Shown here piece by piece: positions 19,849 to 33,898 of a stretch of 64,000 nt of DNA. This DNA comes from Rhynchosporium graminicola (taxonomy: Eukaryota > Ascomycota > Leotiomycetes > Helotiales > Ploettnerulaceae): NCBI GenBank assembly GCA_900074885.1, contig FJUW01000012.1:372001-436000 (forward strand), written 5' to 3'. The notes beneath the pieces were generated by a model. That model did not search any database. It was not told the DNA's origin and saw only the letters and a program-made list of their open reading frames with translations. Numbering within the stretch: position 1 is the first letter of the stretch; the number at the start of each line of letters is the position of its first letter. A program made the position numbers and the translations under genes.

Positions 19849-22412
19849 CTTGAAGATGAGGTCAAAGTCAGAATCGATCGTGCTTTGCTAATCATTTCGT
19901 TCGGAATTTGTGGCTGTATTACTCTGGAAAAAGAAGGAACTTGTCCCGAAACCAGAAAATCAGAGAGTTATCAGAGGGAAGCTCTGGTAATGTAGGGTCG
20001 AACGTTGTCGCAACGCACTCTGTGCGATGATTTGGTGTTGAGGCTCCTGCCTTTATCGGTTGACTCTCTCCTTACACTCAAGAATACCTGGCAGTAGGTA
20101 GCCCTATCATATAGCCTGATTAATCTTGAAATTTCCAGGCTGAAGTCTTCTCGCAAGTAAGGCACCGATATGAGGTGAATTCCGCTATTGAAAAGCGAAT
20201 TGCAACGATGTACTACAGAGCCTATGTTGAAAAAGGGTGAAGGTACATTCAGAGGAAGCCACTGGTTAGCACGCACTGCAAGGGGGTCTCTTGCGTGGTG
20301 TCTCGACCAGCTGGCGGATTTTGAGTGTGCTGGTCGTATTATTGAAGTTGATGGAAACTTCGGGGTTGTGGTAGAATCAAGTACGAACTCGTTAGTTTAG
20401 AATAGAGAAAGCTCCAAGAAAGACTCGAGGCAAAGCAGGTGGATAGGCCGAATCAGGTCTACGAAAGCATTCCGTCTTTTATCGCACATGAAGATCTGGA
20501 GCAACGATTGTGGATGATCGAAGTTGTGTTTGTTAAGTAGTTAACCTTTACTTCATGGCTGTGGTAGCAGGCCTGAATAAATACCAGTGAGTCAATTATT
20601 TGAAGGCCAGAGCCACCGAGGTATTAAATTCCTGCCTAAATCACTCGAAGAGAAAGAGTTACTAGCGGGGCCTTGAACAGGTGTGCAAGAAAAGTAAACA
20701 ATTTTCGGTGGCTAAACGAGACATGCGAGACCAGTGGCCTTACGATACCACTGTGCTGACCTTTTAGCTTTAACTCATCGAGCATGTCGGTAGATACGAG
20801 TTTTCAAAGTTGGTATGCCATTTAATTCAACGGCTGTTCAAGACCTTTGCCTTTGCTCGGCACACGCAACTCATCACATCGGATATTACTTTCAAAGCAC
20901 TGCCTTTGTGGATATTTTCAAAATCATCTCGATGGAGTGTATTGGCATTCAAATCGATCGCATTCACTAAAGCTTCAGGTGAATTCAGTTGCGCGCCCTA
21001 TATGATGTTCGATGCCGAACAGATTATACGCTCTTTCCCATACTGGCCAAAGGTGAATAAACAACACAAGTACGACAAGAATTAGGAATAGGTCTCGAAT
21101 GTTCTTCTAATCCGGATACCATTTGGCAGAGCATGAGTATCCTTGTTCCATGACACCGGCATGGCAACTTCATCCTGAATTGACGAAGCTACCTGGGTTC
21201 ATATTCGTTGGCCGAGACCGGTCATTCCACCTACTATTGGTTTTCAGATTTCGTGGAAGATATAAGAAATGGTTCTGGATACATTAAGGCAAATGCTTTA
21301 CAAAATCAAGAAAATAATGCATATGCGAGATTTGTATGAAAACTGAACCAACAAATTTACTGGATAAAATGCAAAGGCAAGGCTAAGAGCAAGACAGCAA
21401 GCCAGCATTACTCTAGAGTTTGAAGCGTATAAGAGCTGATAAATTATGTCCGATTGAGCATGATTTACCATAGTTCGAGCAGTATTAGCTAGGCGTCTGA
21501 CTCCTAGGATTAATCGGGGTGACTTAAAGTCACATAAAGTCGGACAGGCATAGATGCTGACTCTTTCAATCTCTCCTACTACGATCGTCGGAAGGAAGTT
21601 CCCATGCAACTATGCGGAAGTTGAGAAGTTCGGTGCTCCGGATGCATTAGAAGACATCCGGAGCCAGCAGTGCTACCTAAACCCGCAAGAAAGGGCGGTA
21701 CGGTGCGGTGAATATCAAAGGAAACCCACGAGACATGCTTTCGGAATATGCACGATGATAAACAGAAACACGTCCCGCCGAGAGCACAAGACAGGCCGCC
21801 AACGCGTGTAACTTCGTAGCAGATTACATTGTCTGGGAACCCGAGACTCCAACAGATAAGTTTCTTGCAAAAAGAAATGGTTATAGTGTCTTATGGAAGG
21901 AAGGCGCCATCACCAACTCAGAAGACGCCATACCGCCAATTCGAACCGAGCAAATAGTGATCTGTTCACACTTTTGTCGATCATGACTATCGCAATTCGA
22001 CAACCAGAGAGGGAGGACGAGAACTCCCATTCAGAGCTGTGGAACGCCTGTGGAAGTCGGTTTTCAAATCCAAATTCTTTCTCGATTAAAATGTGTGATC
22101 CCGAAATGCCTATATTGGGGAGCAGTGAGGAGGACACCGTTTGGACTAGCGAAGATGAAGAAAGCGAAGAGACAGAAAGTGAGTGAATCGTCAAATTTAT
22201 AGGTTCCCTTTGAGTTGGGGGCTTGAGGTTGTGGTGAGGCCTGAGAAGTACCGTGAGGCTGAAGATGAGCTTGAGAGTTGTGGCAGCCCAACCCTGCTGG
22301 AAACTTGAAGTTCGGCGGGCTTGCTCGCTACAGTACTGTAGCCTTGTACCTTGACGGGCAACGACCGCGCCTTGAAACCTACCTACAAACTCGAACTCCC
22401 AAATGCTACAAG
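19849..22412. other. Intergenic between divergent methyltransferase and DUG2 genes
   Basis: About 2.5 kb holding both promoters. Open frames occur (20188-20400; 21893-22186, which ends in an acidic, Ser/Glu-rich tail; 21910-22434 on minus) but none has a domain or convincing splice context. A small acidic protein at 21893-22186 cannot be excluded. Confidence 0.4.
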
Positions 22413-25393
22413 ATGGCTTCAATTTTTGGCGCAAGAGGATCTATTGCTGAACGATTCACAAACATTCCTCCCTCTGTTACTGACCTGTCTCCAGCCGGAG
22501 CCAGCGACGATGAACCCCCATACGAAGTCCTCAATCGAGCTGAAGATGACTCCCAATCTGCAGCACGATTGAACGAGAAGCCCGAACTTGCCCACCATCT
22601 GCAGAACGATAGCGCGATTCTCACACTCGCGGTTGGAAGTCGGTATATCTATGCAGGAACACAAGATGGAGAGATTGTGGTCTGGTCTCTAGCTTCGTTT
22701 GAGCTGGTGGTTCGCATCCAAGCCCATACACGAGCTGTTCTCTGCCTCTACTTGTCTCCAGATGGCACCCTCTTGTTCTCAAGCGCGGGAGATGCAATTG
22801 TCAATGCCTGGTGCCCCGACAGCCTGAAGCGACTGTACCACGTGTACAGTACCTACGATGTGGGAGATGTGTTCAGCGTGGCATTTTCATCGCAATTCCA
22901 GACGATATATTTGGGAGCGCAGAACACTAGCATACAGTGGTGCAGTCTGAACGAATCGAGCACGCGTTTATCTCCAGATCCAGAAGCCCACCCAGATCGT
23001 CGAAATCACAAATTCTTTGATTCGATTGCGAAAGGAGGAACATTGACGCCGAGGCCACAGAACAATTGTACGGGACCAAATGATGGTGTGGTGCTGGAAA
23101 TTGCCAAGGCGCACATGAGGCATTATGCTCATTTTGGCTACGTCTATTGCATGCTCCTAGTGCGTGGTGTAACCCGTTTGATTGAGGCAGACGAGGATGT
23201 ATTGGTGTCCGGTGGCGGAGATGGTACAATCAAAATCTGGAAACTATCTCAGGATCAAAGTCAAGGCATTAAGGAAGTCGCCTGTCTTGGAGAGGATGAT
23301 GCCGAATCTGTGCTATCAATGGCTGTCGATGGCTCATTTTTATACAGTAGCAAGCTTGAAGGAGTCATAGAGCTATGGGATTTGGACACTAAGCAGAAGC
23401 TCCGGGTCATCAGGGCCCACAAGGGGGATGTCATGACTCTGCAGATGGGTTGGGGTCATCTCTTTAGTGCTGGGTCAACTGGATATGCTAGAGTGAGCTT
23501 TTTCCGTTTGGGAGCAGAATTAGTCGCTAAAAACTCAGAAATACAGCACAGTACAATATGGCAAATATCAGTCATCAACCTCGTTCAGCCAGAAGTACCA
23601 CTGTGTCAATCGCTGGAAGGCTCATGATGGCAGAATCTTAGCGTCAGCAATCACCACGTTCAACGGACAGCAGTTCTACATCACCGGAGCCAACGATAAC
23701 TCGGTATCGATCTGGAACATCACAGGCTGCGATTCCGGAAGCCATGGCAAGAGCGAAGTGCCTGAAAATCAACTGGTCAAGTCTCTTCAAGAGTTTGTTT
23801 CGTTCAAGACTATTTCTTCTAGAGCAGATCATGCCGAAGATTGTCGCCGTGGAGCTACGTTTCTTCGAACTTTGTTCAAGAAGTATGGTGCCCAGACTGA
23901 GATGCTGAATACTGATAATCGACACAATCCTGTCGTTTACGCTCGTTTCAAGGGTAATCCGTCGACTGCCAGCAAACGCAAGAAGATCTTGTTCTATGGT
24001 CATTGTATGTGTTCTATGAAACTGGGAGATCAGGGCTAATATCAGATCAGACGATGTTGTTCCCGCGGACAACAAGCAAGGCAAATGGATAGTTGATCCG
24101 TTCGAAATGAAAGGCATCAACGGATACCTCTACGGCCGAGGTGTCACTGACAACAAGGGTCCAATTATGGCTGCTCTCTACGGAGTAGTTGATCTTGTTC
24201 ATGAGAAGACTCTAGAGTCCGACATCATCTTCCTTATCGAGGGCGAAGAGGAGTCAGGTTCCCGTGGTTTCAAGGAAGCCGTTCGACGACACAAAGACCT
24301 GATTGGTGACATCGACTACATCATTCTCGCCAACAGTTACTGGCTAGATGATGAGGTACCTTGCTTGACATATGGCCTAAGAGGTGTGCTTCATGCTACC
24401 GTCAAGGTGGATAGCAATCATCCGGACGTACATAGTGGTGTTGACGGAAGTTTCATGATGGATGAACCTTTATTCGACCTCACCTCGATTCTGGCGAAGC
24501 TTAAAGGGCTACATAATCGCGTTCAAATCCCTGGCTTCTACGATGATATATTACCACTTACCGCAGTCGAAGAATCTCGCTACGACGATATCACCGAGAC
24601 ATTGATTCGACGCAACCCGGAGAATGGCCCGCCAGAGACACTCAAAGCCTCATTAATGGCTCGATGGCGAGAACCCAACCTAACGGTCCACCGCTACAAA
24701 GTATCCGGGCCTGACGGCTCCCTTGTATCCTCCCACGCCAGCGCAGCCATCTCCCTCCGTCTCGTGCCAAACCAAGAAGTTGAAGATGTGATCAAATCCC
24801 TGACCTCCTTCCTTGCTGATGCGTTCGCCAAACTCGACACTCACAACCACCTCACCATAACCATCGATAACCAGGCCGACGCCTGGCTCGGCGATCCCGA
24901 CAACGAGATCTTCCAAACTCTCGAAGAAGCAATCATGGATGTGTGGGGCCCCATCGGCGAGTCTCGTCGCTCCAGCGTTCCAGGCCCAAGACCGAATATA
25001 CAGGCTAAGAAACCAAATACTCCGAGCATGAGCCCTAGTCTCAAGCCTACACCGGCAACAACCACAACCCTTACCAATGGCAGCAACCATACATCTCTTG
25101 CAGCGTCAACGTCAATCGATTCCGAGTCTCTCCTCTCGACAAACTCTTCAGATGGAAATGGAACCGGTACAAAGACGAAAATCAGAGGAAGAAAGCCCCT
25201 GTATATACGTGAAGGAGGCAGTATCCCCAGTATCCGCTTCTTGGAGAAGGAATTCGACGCCCCGGCTGCGCATCTACCGTGTGGTCAGGCGAGCGATTCG
25301 GCGCACATGGATAATGAGCGATTGAGGGTCAGTAATTTGTACAAGAGTCGTGAAATTTTTCGGCAGGTGTTTAGGGAGTTGCCTAGGAAGTGA
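22413..25393 (+). CDS. DUG2: DUG2-type WD40/M20 metallopeptidase (glutathione degradation)
   Basis: Exons 22413-23492, 23539-24004 and 24051-25393 (two 46 bp introns) give 962 residues. The N-terminal half has WD40 repeats (AGTQDGEIVVWSL, SGGGDGTIKIWKL, SSKLEGVIELWDL, ITGANDNSVSIWNI). The C-terminal half is an M20 peptidase: GHYDVVPADN (zinc ligands His and Asp), GRGVTDNKGP (bridging Asp), EGEEESGSRG (catalytic and ligand Glu), a later Asp ligand region and a His near the end (SDSAHMDNERL). In yeast Dug2 forms a complex with Dug3 that opens glutathione in the gamma-glutamyl-cycle-independent cytosolic pathway. A low-complexity Ser/Thr/Pro insert of about 80 residues (around 24955-25190) sits within the peptidase half. 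The start at 22413 is the first ATG in frame. Confidence 0.92.
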
Positions 25394-28300
25394 ATCAGGT
25401 GTGGATGGATAGTGAATGGTGAGATAGATGTGTTTCGATATTAGCACGGCGTTTTTGAGATTGGTATTTGATATCCGCAGACTTTTGCGTTCATTAGACC
25501 TTACTATCTCCTTTGCAAGGCGCGAGGCGTTGGCTCGTAAAATAAATTACGGAGATACTTGCTTTTGTTCACTTGCACATGGCTCAGGCAGACTATTCAT
25601 GAAAATCAAAATCGCTGTACTCGTAGATAGAATTGAGTCCTTGGGTCAAACAGCCAATTTACTTGTTTCATCTGTTGAAACTTGTTGCTTCAACATTATG
25701 AAAAAAAAAAGTGTTCATGAAAGAGAGCTGAAGCATATTCATATCACTGAGTCTTAACCGTTGATACATGTTCGCATTCTTACTACCCAACGCAGTTGCT
25801 TTCGATCTCCAACAGAACCAGAACTCGACCCATCAAAGTCCTAAATCTCACAGTGACACCATGGGAGAACATGAAGGGACTGTAGCATATGGCTATCGCC
25901 TCAATAAGGGACCTAGAAAGGATCATCAACCAACAGGGACGGGAGTGGAATTGCGCCGAGATGAGACTAAGAAAGTGCAGAGCAGGTAGCAGGAGCAGCT
26001 CAGACACTCATTCCTCAGAGACGAGACAGCATCACCGAAATAGCCCACCCGAGTCGCGAGCAGCCTGGGTACCTGGCTGCTAGAAGTCAAGTCAAGTCAA
26101 GAGAATGATGAGTAAGACCAAACGTTCAGATGAGATTGATCTAAGATTCTCTGCTGCGAAATGTCATTTGCAATGTTCGTGACTGTCGAAAGGTTGCTTT
26201 CTTCGAGTTCGCTCTCCCTCCTGCGCGGGACATTGGATGAATCCTCCGCCAAATCCAATCTGTCTAAATCTCATCACTGTAGTTTGGTGGCTTGGAGATG
26301 CTGCTACTGCCTTTACTACCTATCGGTAAAGTAAGATCTATCTCTCATTAAGCTTCAGCTCATCATCCTGTCTAAATTCACTCTTTTCTTGCGTTAGTGG
26401 CCTAGCCACATCTCCATGGGTTGTTCGTGATGTACCTTTTTCGGATGGTAAGAAAGTCTGGCTAGGCAAGATCACGGCAGAAGGATGGAGGAGGATGAGA
26501 AAGTGAACAAGGAGGCGGAATCCTGATTTCGATGGGTGGGATTTACACTGACTTTAAGAGATTCGTAGATGGGATGTGTGTTCCTCCCTCTTTTGGAAGT
26601 TTTGGGGTGAAGGGAGTTCTCGAAGGAGGTGTGTGTCAAGTTTTCTTGCTTTCTATGAACGCCTTGCGTGAGATTCACATCGAGGGGTGATTATCCATCG
26701 CCCAGATCTTGCTATATCGCGATGATCAGCAAAATCCCCCTGCCTTTAACGTGCTTTAGAAAGGAAGAATTCGATTGGACATGCTTCTACACCTGCACCG
26801 CCTTACATGCACTTTCTAATCAGCTTTCAAGGTATCCGCACAGGTTCCGGAACCTTTGATATAAATGTGCTGCGATGTCGATCTTATTGTATCTCGTGTA
26901 GTGCAGTTCCCAGACTGTTTATGAGGACACTCTACCAAATTCCTATTTAACAACACAGTTTGGTTCATTTTCTCATTCTGTGGTGGTACAATGCATGCTG
27001 TCTACAACCGCATCAAGAATCTACCACCAACGATTCTTGGCTCGGCAACGAGTTTCTGACCAAATCCTCTAGAAGAGAGTTTTATTTATAGCCAATTAGG
27101 CTCATCAAGTAGCCGGTATCTTTTCCATGGTGATATTGCTTCATGACAAATTGGAAAAAAATCAGGCAGAAGTTTGGGTGACCGAGTTTTGCTAGTTGCA
27201 TTGACATGTGGCCCTTTCTACAATTCCACGGAGTGTGGCCTTCGATAGTATATTAGTTTGCAATTTCTTGTACTTGTAGCATTCGAGATATTAACGATGA
27301 TATCTCTCTTAGACTTCCCACTGTGGCGTGAGAGGAGACGAAGCAGCCGCTTGAAGCGATATGCTTCTCAACTGAGTTTGATCTTCTCGGTGAAGGGTGA
27401 AGACATGGTGCGCTCGACGACCGGGGAGAAAAGAAAGTTGAATAAATTGAATGAAGAGATTTATGCTAGTCAGTAGAGACGTCGCTTGGTCACTGAGCAA
27501 GATAGCTAGCTATGTTCAATTTGCTGGATTTGTAGCAGATTTTTTGAATGTATAGGCGAGAAAGTTTGTGATGAATCTTGCGGAGCAAAAATACTTTGAT
27601 ATGCAGCTGATCAGTGACTTTTTGCGTATCTGGTTTGGTCCAGACTTGTGACTGTGTCGGCGTTGCCTATAACACGGCATGATCTCATGAATTGTTTTCT
27701 AGTTCATATCCGGGATCATAACCGTGAAAATCAATGGACACTACGGAGCATGTCCGAAAAGTCACAAGCTTCATATGGAGTAATCGAAGAAATGGCCTCG
27801 AATTCCTGAAATCTGATATACAAAAACAAAAGATGTGAAGAGCTCCAAAAGCTAGAGCAGAAAAGTAAAGTGTAGCTTGTTTATGCTAGCACTAGCGCCT
27901 AAATATATGAGGTTGTTATTATGGGTCTGCTTTCCTGCTGAAGTCCGAGGCGACGACTATCCACGTCTGAAAGAGGTGGCTGCTTGTGGCTCCTTGTTGC
28001 ACTTCTCAATTCGAGAATGTTAATCTCACAACATGGCTCTAGCACTCTATCTCATTATCTTGTCACGAAAAAGTTTGGTGATATTACCGAATCTTTGGCT
28101 CAAGGAGGGTATCAAAGTCACGAAATTCGATCGATATTTCTTAACCACCAGAATCGTATCTGTAGTAGTTAGCTATACTTGAATGGAGAGAGCTTTGCGA
28201 GTGTGTTATTCGCGGCTTTGTGTACATGAGACGCGCTACAAAAGTATTTATGAGGGATTCTTGTACTCCATCCATCATTGATCAATTCAATGACTGTCAA

Positions 28301-30019
28301 GTTGCTACAGCGAATGTAAGAAACTGATCTCTCCATGAAGGTTTTAAGGTAAGAATAGGGAAGGAGGGGTGGGGTGGCTCCCAGTGTACGTGTATGATTC
28401 GCACACTGAACAGGCGAGAACGCAGAGTTGGAAAATCAACAACAGATAGATACCTTAATGGACGTGACACGATGCAATAAGTAGCAAGCAGACTTCGGAT
28501 AGTAATATTTGCACTGCATCAACCCTAAAGCATATTGCTACGACCTATGCCTGGGCATCACAATTCCAAATATCATCTGGAAAAACTTCCTTCACACCCT
28601 CAACTTATATCGGCGCACAACCAGTGGACATTAGGTACGTACAGAGCTTGTATCACAGGGCGTATCTCGCTGCTACAGTCAAACCACATTTTAATACCCC
28701 TGGCGACCGATTTTGGGGTAATTTATCACGCATCGCGAACCAGCGAGCTCGATCTCTGGCCCTGAAAAACTTCGCTACCTTCGAATTGTACAACAGAGGC
28801 GTCGAAAGATTGAACGCTGCAGAAACGAACAATTCCTAGGACGACAACGAGGGGTATTGCCAAGTAAAACTGGGAGATAAAATCTTGAGCTGGATATATA
28901 TTAACAGCTGATTGATTATTGTGTGAATTAAAATCAGTTCGGACTCTTAGCTAGCTATATCCATTGGAAAATTTGTTATATAGCGTGATCTTACATTGTG
29001 TCTTGTAGCTCGCTTGCTTTACTTGCTAGATGCAGCAGCGTTGCATGTCCGGTGAATACGCCTGATAAGCCGAGGTCATGTGTGTACTTACCTCTTCCTA
29101 TAACGCCTAGACCACTTTGATCCCCAAGTTTCTGCTTTCTTCTGGTGCTGAGGTCAGTTTTGGACTCCTTTCAGTAAATTTTGTGGAGACAGAAAGAGCT
29201 TGGTCATAAGATTAGTGACAAGATATTGAGTTAGAAATATCCTCGAAGAATTAAGTTCGGAGACGGAAGACTACATTCAATATTGATTGAATCATGGGCT
29301 TGGGTAATATCTTGCAGCGATAAACTTTTTTCTAGTATTTTTTTTAATCAGTATTGGCTCGGCGTTACATTTATTGGTCTTCACCCAATGCCAGAGCCGG
29401 AGCAAGCCAGTAATTATGTTAGTGACATTATCAGTTTCAAGCGAGATTTCAGGTTCAGCTGATGCACAGTTCTCAAAAATGACAATGGTCCGGGGGGAGA
29501 GGAACATTTAAAGCCAAAAGTGGAGATAACGGTTTCTGATCGAAGGCTTCCCGATGACGCCACACATGGCGCCACGCTCTACTTCCGGGCAGCCCCCACA
29601 CTTTGGGGCGGGGTGCGGGAGTTTCAAGATTTGCAAAATGCTTTGATTTAAGACCCGGAAGCTCAGAGCTGGGGAGTTTTGTCTGAAATTTTGAGGAGTT
29701 TTTGTCCGATTCAGTATGTGTAAAATATCTGGAGAGCTCACATCAATATACGGGACATACGGCGAAATCGGGATATTTGTTGACATCTCGCTTAAAACCT
29801 GACGGAGTGGCAAGAGCAGTGCGAGCCCACTTTCCCCATTCCTGCATACCTCCACAATAAATGCCATGGGACGCCTTCGTTACAAAGTTGCAGATCCTAA
29901 GAGAAGTTCACCAGAGGTTTAGCCGATCATATATCAAAATCCCCTGGCTTCCTTTCTCTTTTCTGGAATCTGCTCTCCTTTCCACTCCTCGCTCACTCTC
30001 TTTTGGCCTTTTTTGAATT
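25394..30019. other. Gene-poor 4.6 kb stretch
   Basis: No domain-bearing or long frame on either strand. Composition is AT-leaning, with scattered short frames under 120 codons, a poly-A run near 25700 and a short GTCAA triplication at 26087-26101. The last few hundred bases, with a CT-rich run just before 30020, look like the esterase promoter. A non-coding RNA or decayed DNA is possible, but I see no positive evidence. Confidence 0.4.
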
Positions 30020-31981
30020 ATGGTTAGTGCTTCAACTTGTAGACAGCTCTCATCTGCAGCTGTCATTAGCCTCGCTCTTACTACCAATGCTTCTGCGGCC
30101 TGCTACAACTCATCATCACCTACAAGCGTCGCCCCTCGAGTGACTTTAGATAATCGCCTTACGCTCCTTGGACTCGTGAACCCTTCGACGCCGAATGTTG
30201 CTGAATTTTTGGGGATTCCGTATGCAAAAGCACCTATAGACGAGCTTCGCTGTACGGAATTCTTGCCTACAAATTATTGGTCGTGTCCCAAGCACATGCC
30301 AATATGCGTTTCCAATCTCACGAGATCAAAAGCTAACATTAGGTCTATTGCATAGGGGCACCACCACAAGCCTACGAGCCAAGGAATGGAACCATTATCA
30401 ATGCCACAGCGACCTCACCTTCCTGTTTTCAGTACAGCACCAGCAACCCGACTCTCTTAACAAAAGAGCTCCCAGGTTTTGTGGTTGGATCAGCAGGAAA
30501 TGCAGGATTCCGCGAAGACTGCCTGACTGTAAGCGTGTATACGCCTGCGCAAGCAATCGCCAGTAACTCAAGCTTACCAGTCATTATTTGGGTGTATGGT
30601 GGGGGCTTTGCTACTGGAGGTCAGGATGTGGCTTATCAGATTCCGTCGAATTGGATTGAGCGGTCTCAAGAACATATCGTGGTGTCCTTCAAGTAAGCTT
30701 CTGCCAAATCGAGAAATTGCTCAGGACAGGATTTAACGAAAGTCTTCTTAAAGCTACCGTATCAACATTTTTGGATACCCAAATGCTGCAGGATTAAGAG
30801 AACAGAACCTAGGAATCTTGGACCAGAGACTTGCGTGAGTAACACCTCGAAACAAATTTTCAAATACAAAATCGCTAAGCTATACATCAAGTATCGAATG
30901 GGCTCAAGCCAACATCGCCAAGTTCGGCGGTAACCCATACCAAATGACGCTTTGGGGCCATTCTGCAGGATCTGTAGCAGTAGACTACTACAACTTCGCC
31001 TATCCTTCTGACCCAATCGTCAAAGGTCTAATCATGAACTCCGGAACAGCTCATCTTGACCAACTGCTCAGCCCGGACTCGGATTATTCGAACTTCACTT
31101 GGGTGGCGAGTAATGTCGGGTGTGCCAATCAGACAAACGCGGCTGCGGAGTTGGCTTGTATGCGCAAGGTACCGGCTGCTGTTATTGAGGACTTTGTACA
31201 AAAGTATGAAGACTCTGGTGTTAGTCCTCCGATGACCTTCGCACCTATTGTGGATGAGAGGATTGTTTTTGGCAACTATACTGAGAGGGCCGCCATGGGT
31301 ATTTTGAGTACCCTGGTACGTATCTAATGTCAATCATATAATAAATGTCTTGGAACTATCTACTGACTCTCGCAAGCCAGCAATCATAGGGATGGACGCC
31401 AACGAAGGCATGTTCCTCGCACCCTACGATCCAGCCGGCTCCAATCAAACAATCGCAACCCAGATCTCCTACGCGTATTTCTGGTGTCCAGCAACCAAGT
31501 CGACATACGAGCGTCTGGCAGCAAGCCGCACCACATACCGCTACTTCTACGCTGGGAACTTCACTAATGTATCTCCGAACCCATGTACGTTGTTCGGGCA
31601 CTAGCCATTCCTTCGCCGATCGGGTATCTCGGAGGTACTTGACTCCAGGAGTACTCTTGAGACAGGCCAACATGAGTCAATGCTGACACCCCGATCATCG
31701 CAGGGATAGGCGCGTATCATAGCAGTGAACTACCCTTGATCTTTGGTACGGATGGTCTTAATGGTGAATCAACCACATTTGAGAAGGAGGTCAGCGACGT
31801 GATGCAGGATGCTTATTTAGCGTTTGCGAGGGACCCGGTGAAGGGTTTGGAAGAGGTGGGGTGGCCAGTTTATGAGAGTAAGGGTGGGCTGGTAAGGGAG
31901 TTTGCTGAAGGTGGTATTGCTGCGAAGATGGTCCCTTTGACTGAGATTGAGGACGGCTGTGCTTCTATAGGCTTGGCGTAG
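30020..31981 (+). CDS. Secreted type-B carboxylesterase
   Basis: Exons 30020-30251, 30356-30692, 30754-30834, 30892-31315, 31377-31584 and 31704-31981 give 519 residues, normal for the family. The N-terminus is a signal peptide (hydrophobic, ending ASAACYN). Family landmarks are in order: FLGIPYAKAP, GFREDCLTV, the oxyanion YGGGF, VSFNYRINIFG restored by splicing, LAIEWAQANIAKFGGNP, and the nucleophile in WGHSAGSVAVD (Ser near 240). The acid is in GMDANEGMF and the histidine in GAYHSSELPL. All three catalytic residues are present. Several N-x-S/T sites suggest glycosylation. It should hydrolyse carboxylic esters outside the cell; the substrate is unknown. Confidence 0.9.
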
Positions 31982-32316
31982 AAAGCTGCGACGAGGGGGT
32001 TGAAAAACTCATGATCAATGTGAGCTCAGCTAGAAGGACTTTGTATTCTTCATTCTAAGTACTCTGGCAGCTTAGCGACATGAACGCGCTCTATGCGTCG
32101 AAAGCGTTAAAAGAGCGCATTTAAGAAACATTTCATTTGATACACTTGAGCTTGGTCGAACAGAAATCGACCAGGGTCATTCGTAATATCGCATGATCAA
32201 GATCGTCTTCGTCGTCAGTCAGCAGGACGCTCGAATTCTCATGTGGCTTTCGGTACAATGTCGTATACTTATTCCCCTTTTGAAAGGTCACTCAGTTTCA
32301 ACTTTCCACTGAGGTA
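31982..32316. other. 3' intergenic between convergent esterase and asparaginase genes
   Basis: 335 bp separating two convergent stop codons. It should contain both 3' untranslated regions. No gene seen. Confidence 0.5.
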
Positions 32317-33834
32317 TCACAATAGCATCTTCTCATCTAACAAGTCACCCAAATCATACTCTTTCCCCTCGCCTTCGTACTTCTCTAGCCCACCATGTTG
32401 TCCAGGCCTCCAAACTCGCATCACAGCCTTTCCATGCTTGTTAACCGCTGCCCTAAACATACCACCGCAGTTGAAGTCATCGAGACATTCGGAGGTTGCT
32501 GATTTGTAAGCACCGTTGGCGTCTATAACAGCTGTGACTTCAATACCAATGACTCCTCCTTCGCCTTCGCCTGTCTTTTGCCATCTATCTCCGGCGCTCT
32601 TCTGTAAGTCGCCATCACGTCCTGTGACTTTCGCGAGAGCGTCCTTGAGGGTCACCTTGCCCGAGGGGGAGCTGTAGCGTGCTATAGCAGAGATAGTGCG
32701 GACTGCGTTTATGCGCAGGAATGAATCACCGTTGCCGGTTCCGGACATCCCAGTGGCACGGAATATCCTGTCTCTATTTACGAACATGCCCATATTGGAC
32801 TCACAGTGAGGAATTGGAGAATACGCCGTCAGACTCGGAAAGCAATCAGCCATCAACCCTTTAAGCGTCTCGCTGAGCACAAGCGCTGGTCCTGAACACA
32901 ATGAAGGTCAGTCAATGCCTACGGATAGATGTTTCCGGAAATGGATGTTACGTGTCTCGAGAACTTTTCGAGACATTATCAACAAGTTGCATGGAATTCC
33001 CCGGTACATACCAGGCCGCGACAGGAATCCTTCCGCCTTCGACACCTCATTCTCCTCCCACTCCTCCGCCCAGAAGCCCGCCCCCAGAGTCGGTGTGTCG
33101 CCTATTCTGCCTGTCAATTTATTCGTCATACCACCTGTACTCGTAGCCGTACACACAACTCCCTCCGCATCCAGTGCCACAGCACCACACGTTCCCTGCG
33201 GGAAAAAAGACTCCGCATCCCACGTTGACACCCCTCCTACTTTCTCCTTCTTCAGTCCCTGGATATGCTGGTCCCACCTCTTCTGCGTGAAGTAGTAACC
33301 TGGATCTACCATTTCTATACCCCATTCTTCGGCCAGTTTCTCCGCACTATAGCGATGTAGCTGGCTGTGTCCTTGGGCGCCTCTACTCGTATAGTTTGGA
33401 TCCTCGCCATACAAGTCCTCCTCGCCATGTAACAACATCTCACGCGCGAGTTTTATAGGGTTCTTAACGCGCGTCAAGCCCATCACGCCTGTGCCTCTCT
33501 TCTTCTTGCCCTTCGATACCATAATAGATGCTTCGAGCTCGTTGATTCCATCTCGTGTAAAGACTGCGCCATGCCCCGAGTTGAAGAGTGGATTGTTTTC
33601 GAGAAGCGACACTGCAAAGGTAGCGGCGTCGAGGGCGGATGTTGAAGAGCCTGAGCAGAGAGGAAATGATGAGGGGGAGGTAAGGAAATGGTGCGTTTGT
33701 GCGAGGATCGAGAGAAGACTATCGTGAAATTGTGCGTGCTCGGATGGGCTAAGGTTCGCAGGCGTTATGTTTCCTGCGCCTCCGTGGATGATGATGCGTG
33801 GCGTTATTCCTGAGGGTTTCTTATACTCCATCAT
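32317..33834 (-). CDS. Plant-type asparaginase / isoaspartyl peptidase (Ntn hydrolase)
   Basis: Exons 33012-33834 and 32317-32891 (120 bp intron) give 465 residues. The N-terminus has IIIHGGAGNI, typical of the family. NSGHGAVFTRDG and LEASIMV follow, then GTCGAVALDAEG, whose Thr should be the autocleavage site and nucleophile. TATSTGGMTNKLTGRIGDTP forms the substrate pocket. After the intron comes ATGMSGTGNGD. The enzyme is made as one chain, cleaves itself before the Thr, and hydrolyses L-asparagine and/or beta-aspartyl dipeptides. At 465 residues it is longer than bacterial and plant members (about 320); extra segments lie in the middle and towards the C-terminus. No signal peptide is visible, so it is probably cytosolic. 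Confidence 0.9.
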
Positions 33835-33898
33835 CTTGTATTGGATTCGTCCCTACCAAATGGCGACTTCAGTGTTTAGTAGTAATCTCTGCTAGTAG

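Noticed and set aside
21893..22186. 97-codon frame ending in an acidic tail
   Set aside because: No domain, sits in the DUG2 promoter and overlaps an equally long antisense frame; left as a possibility only.
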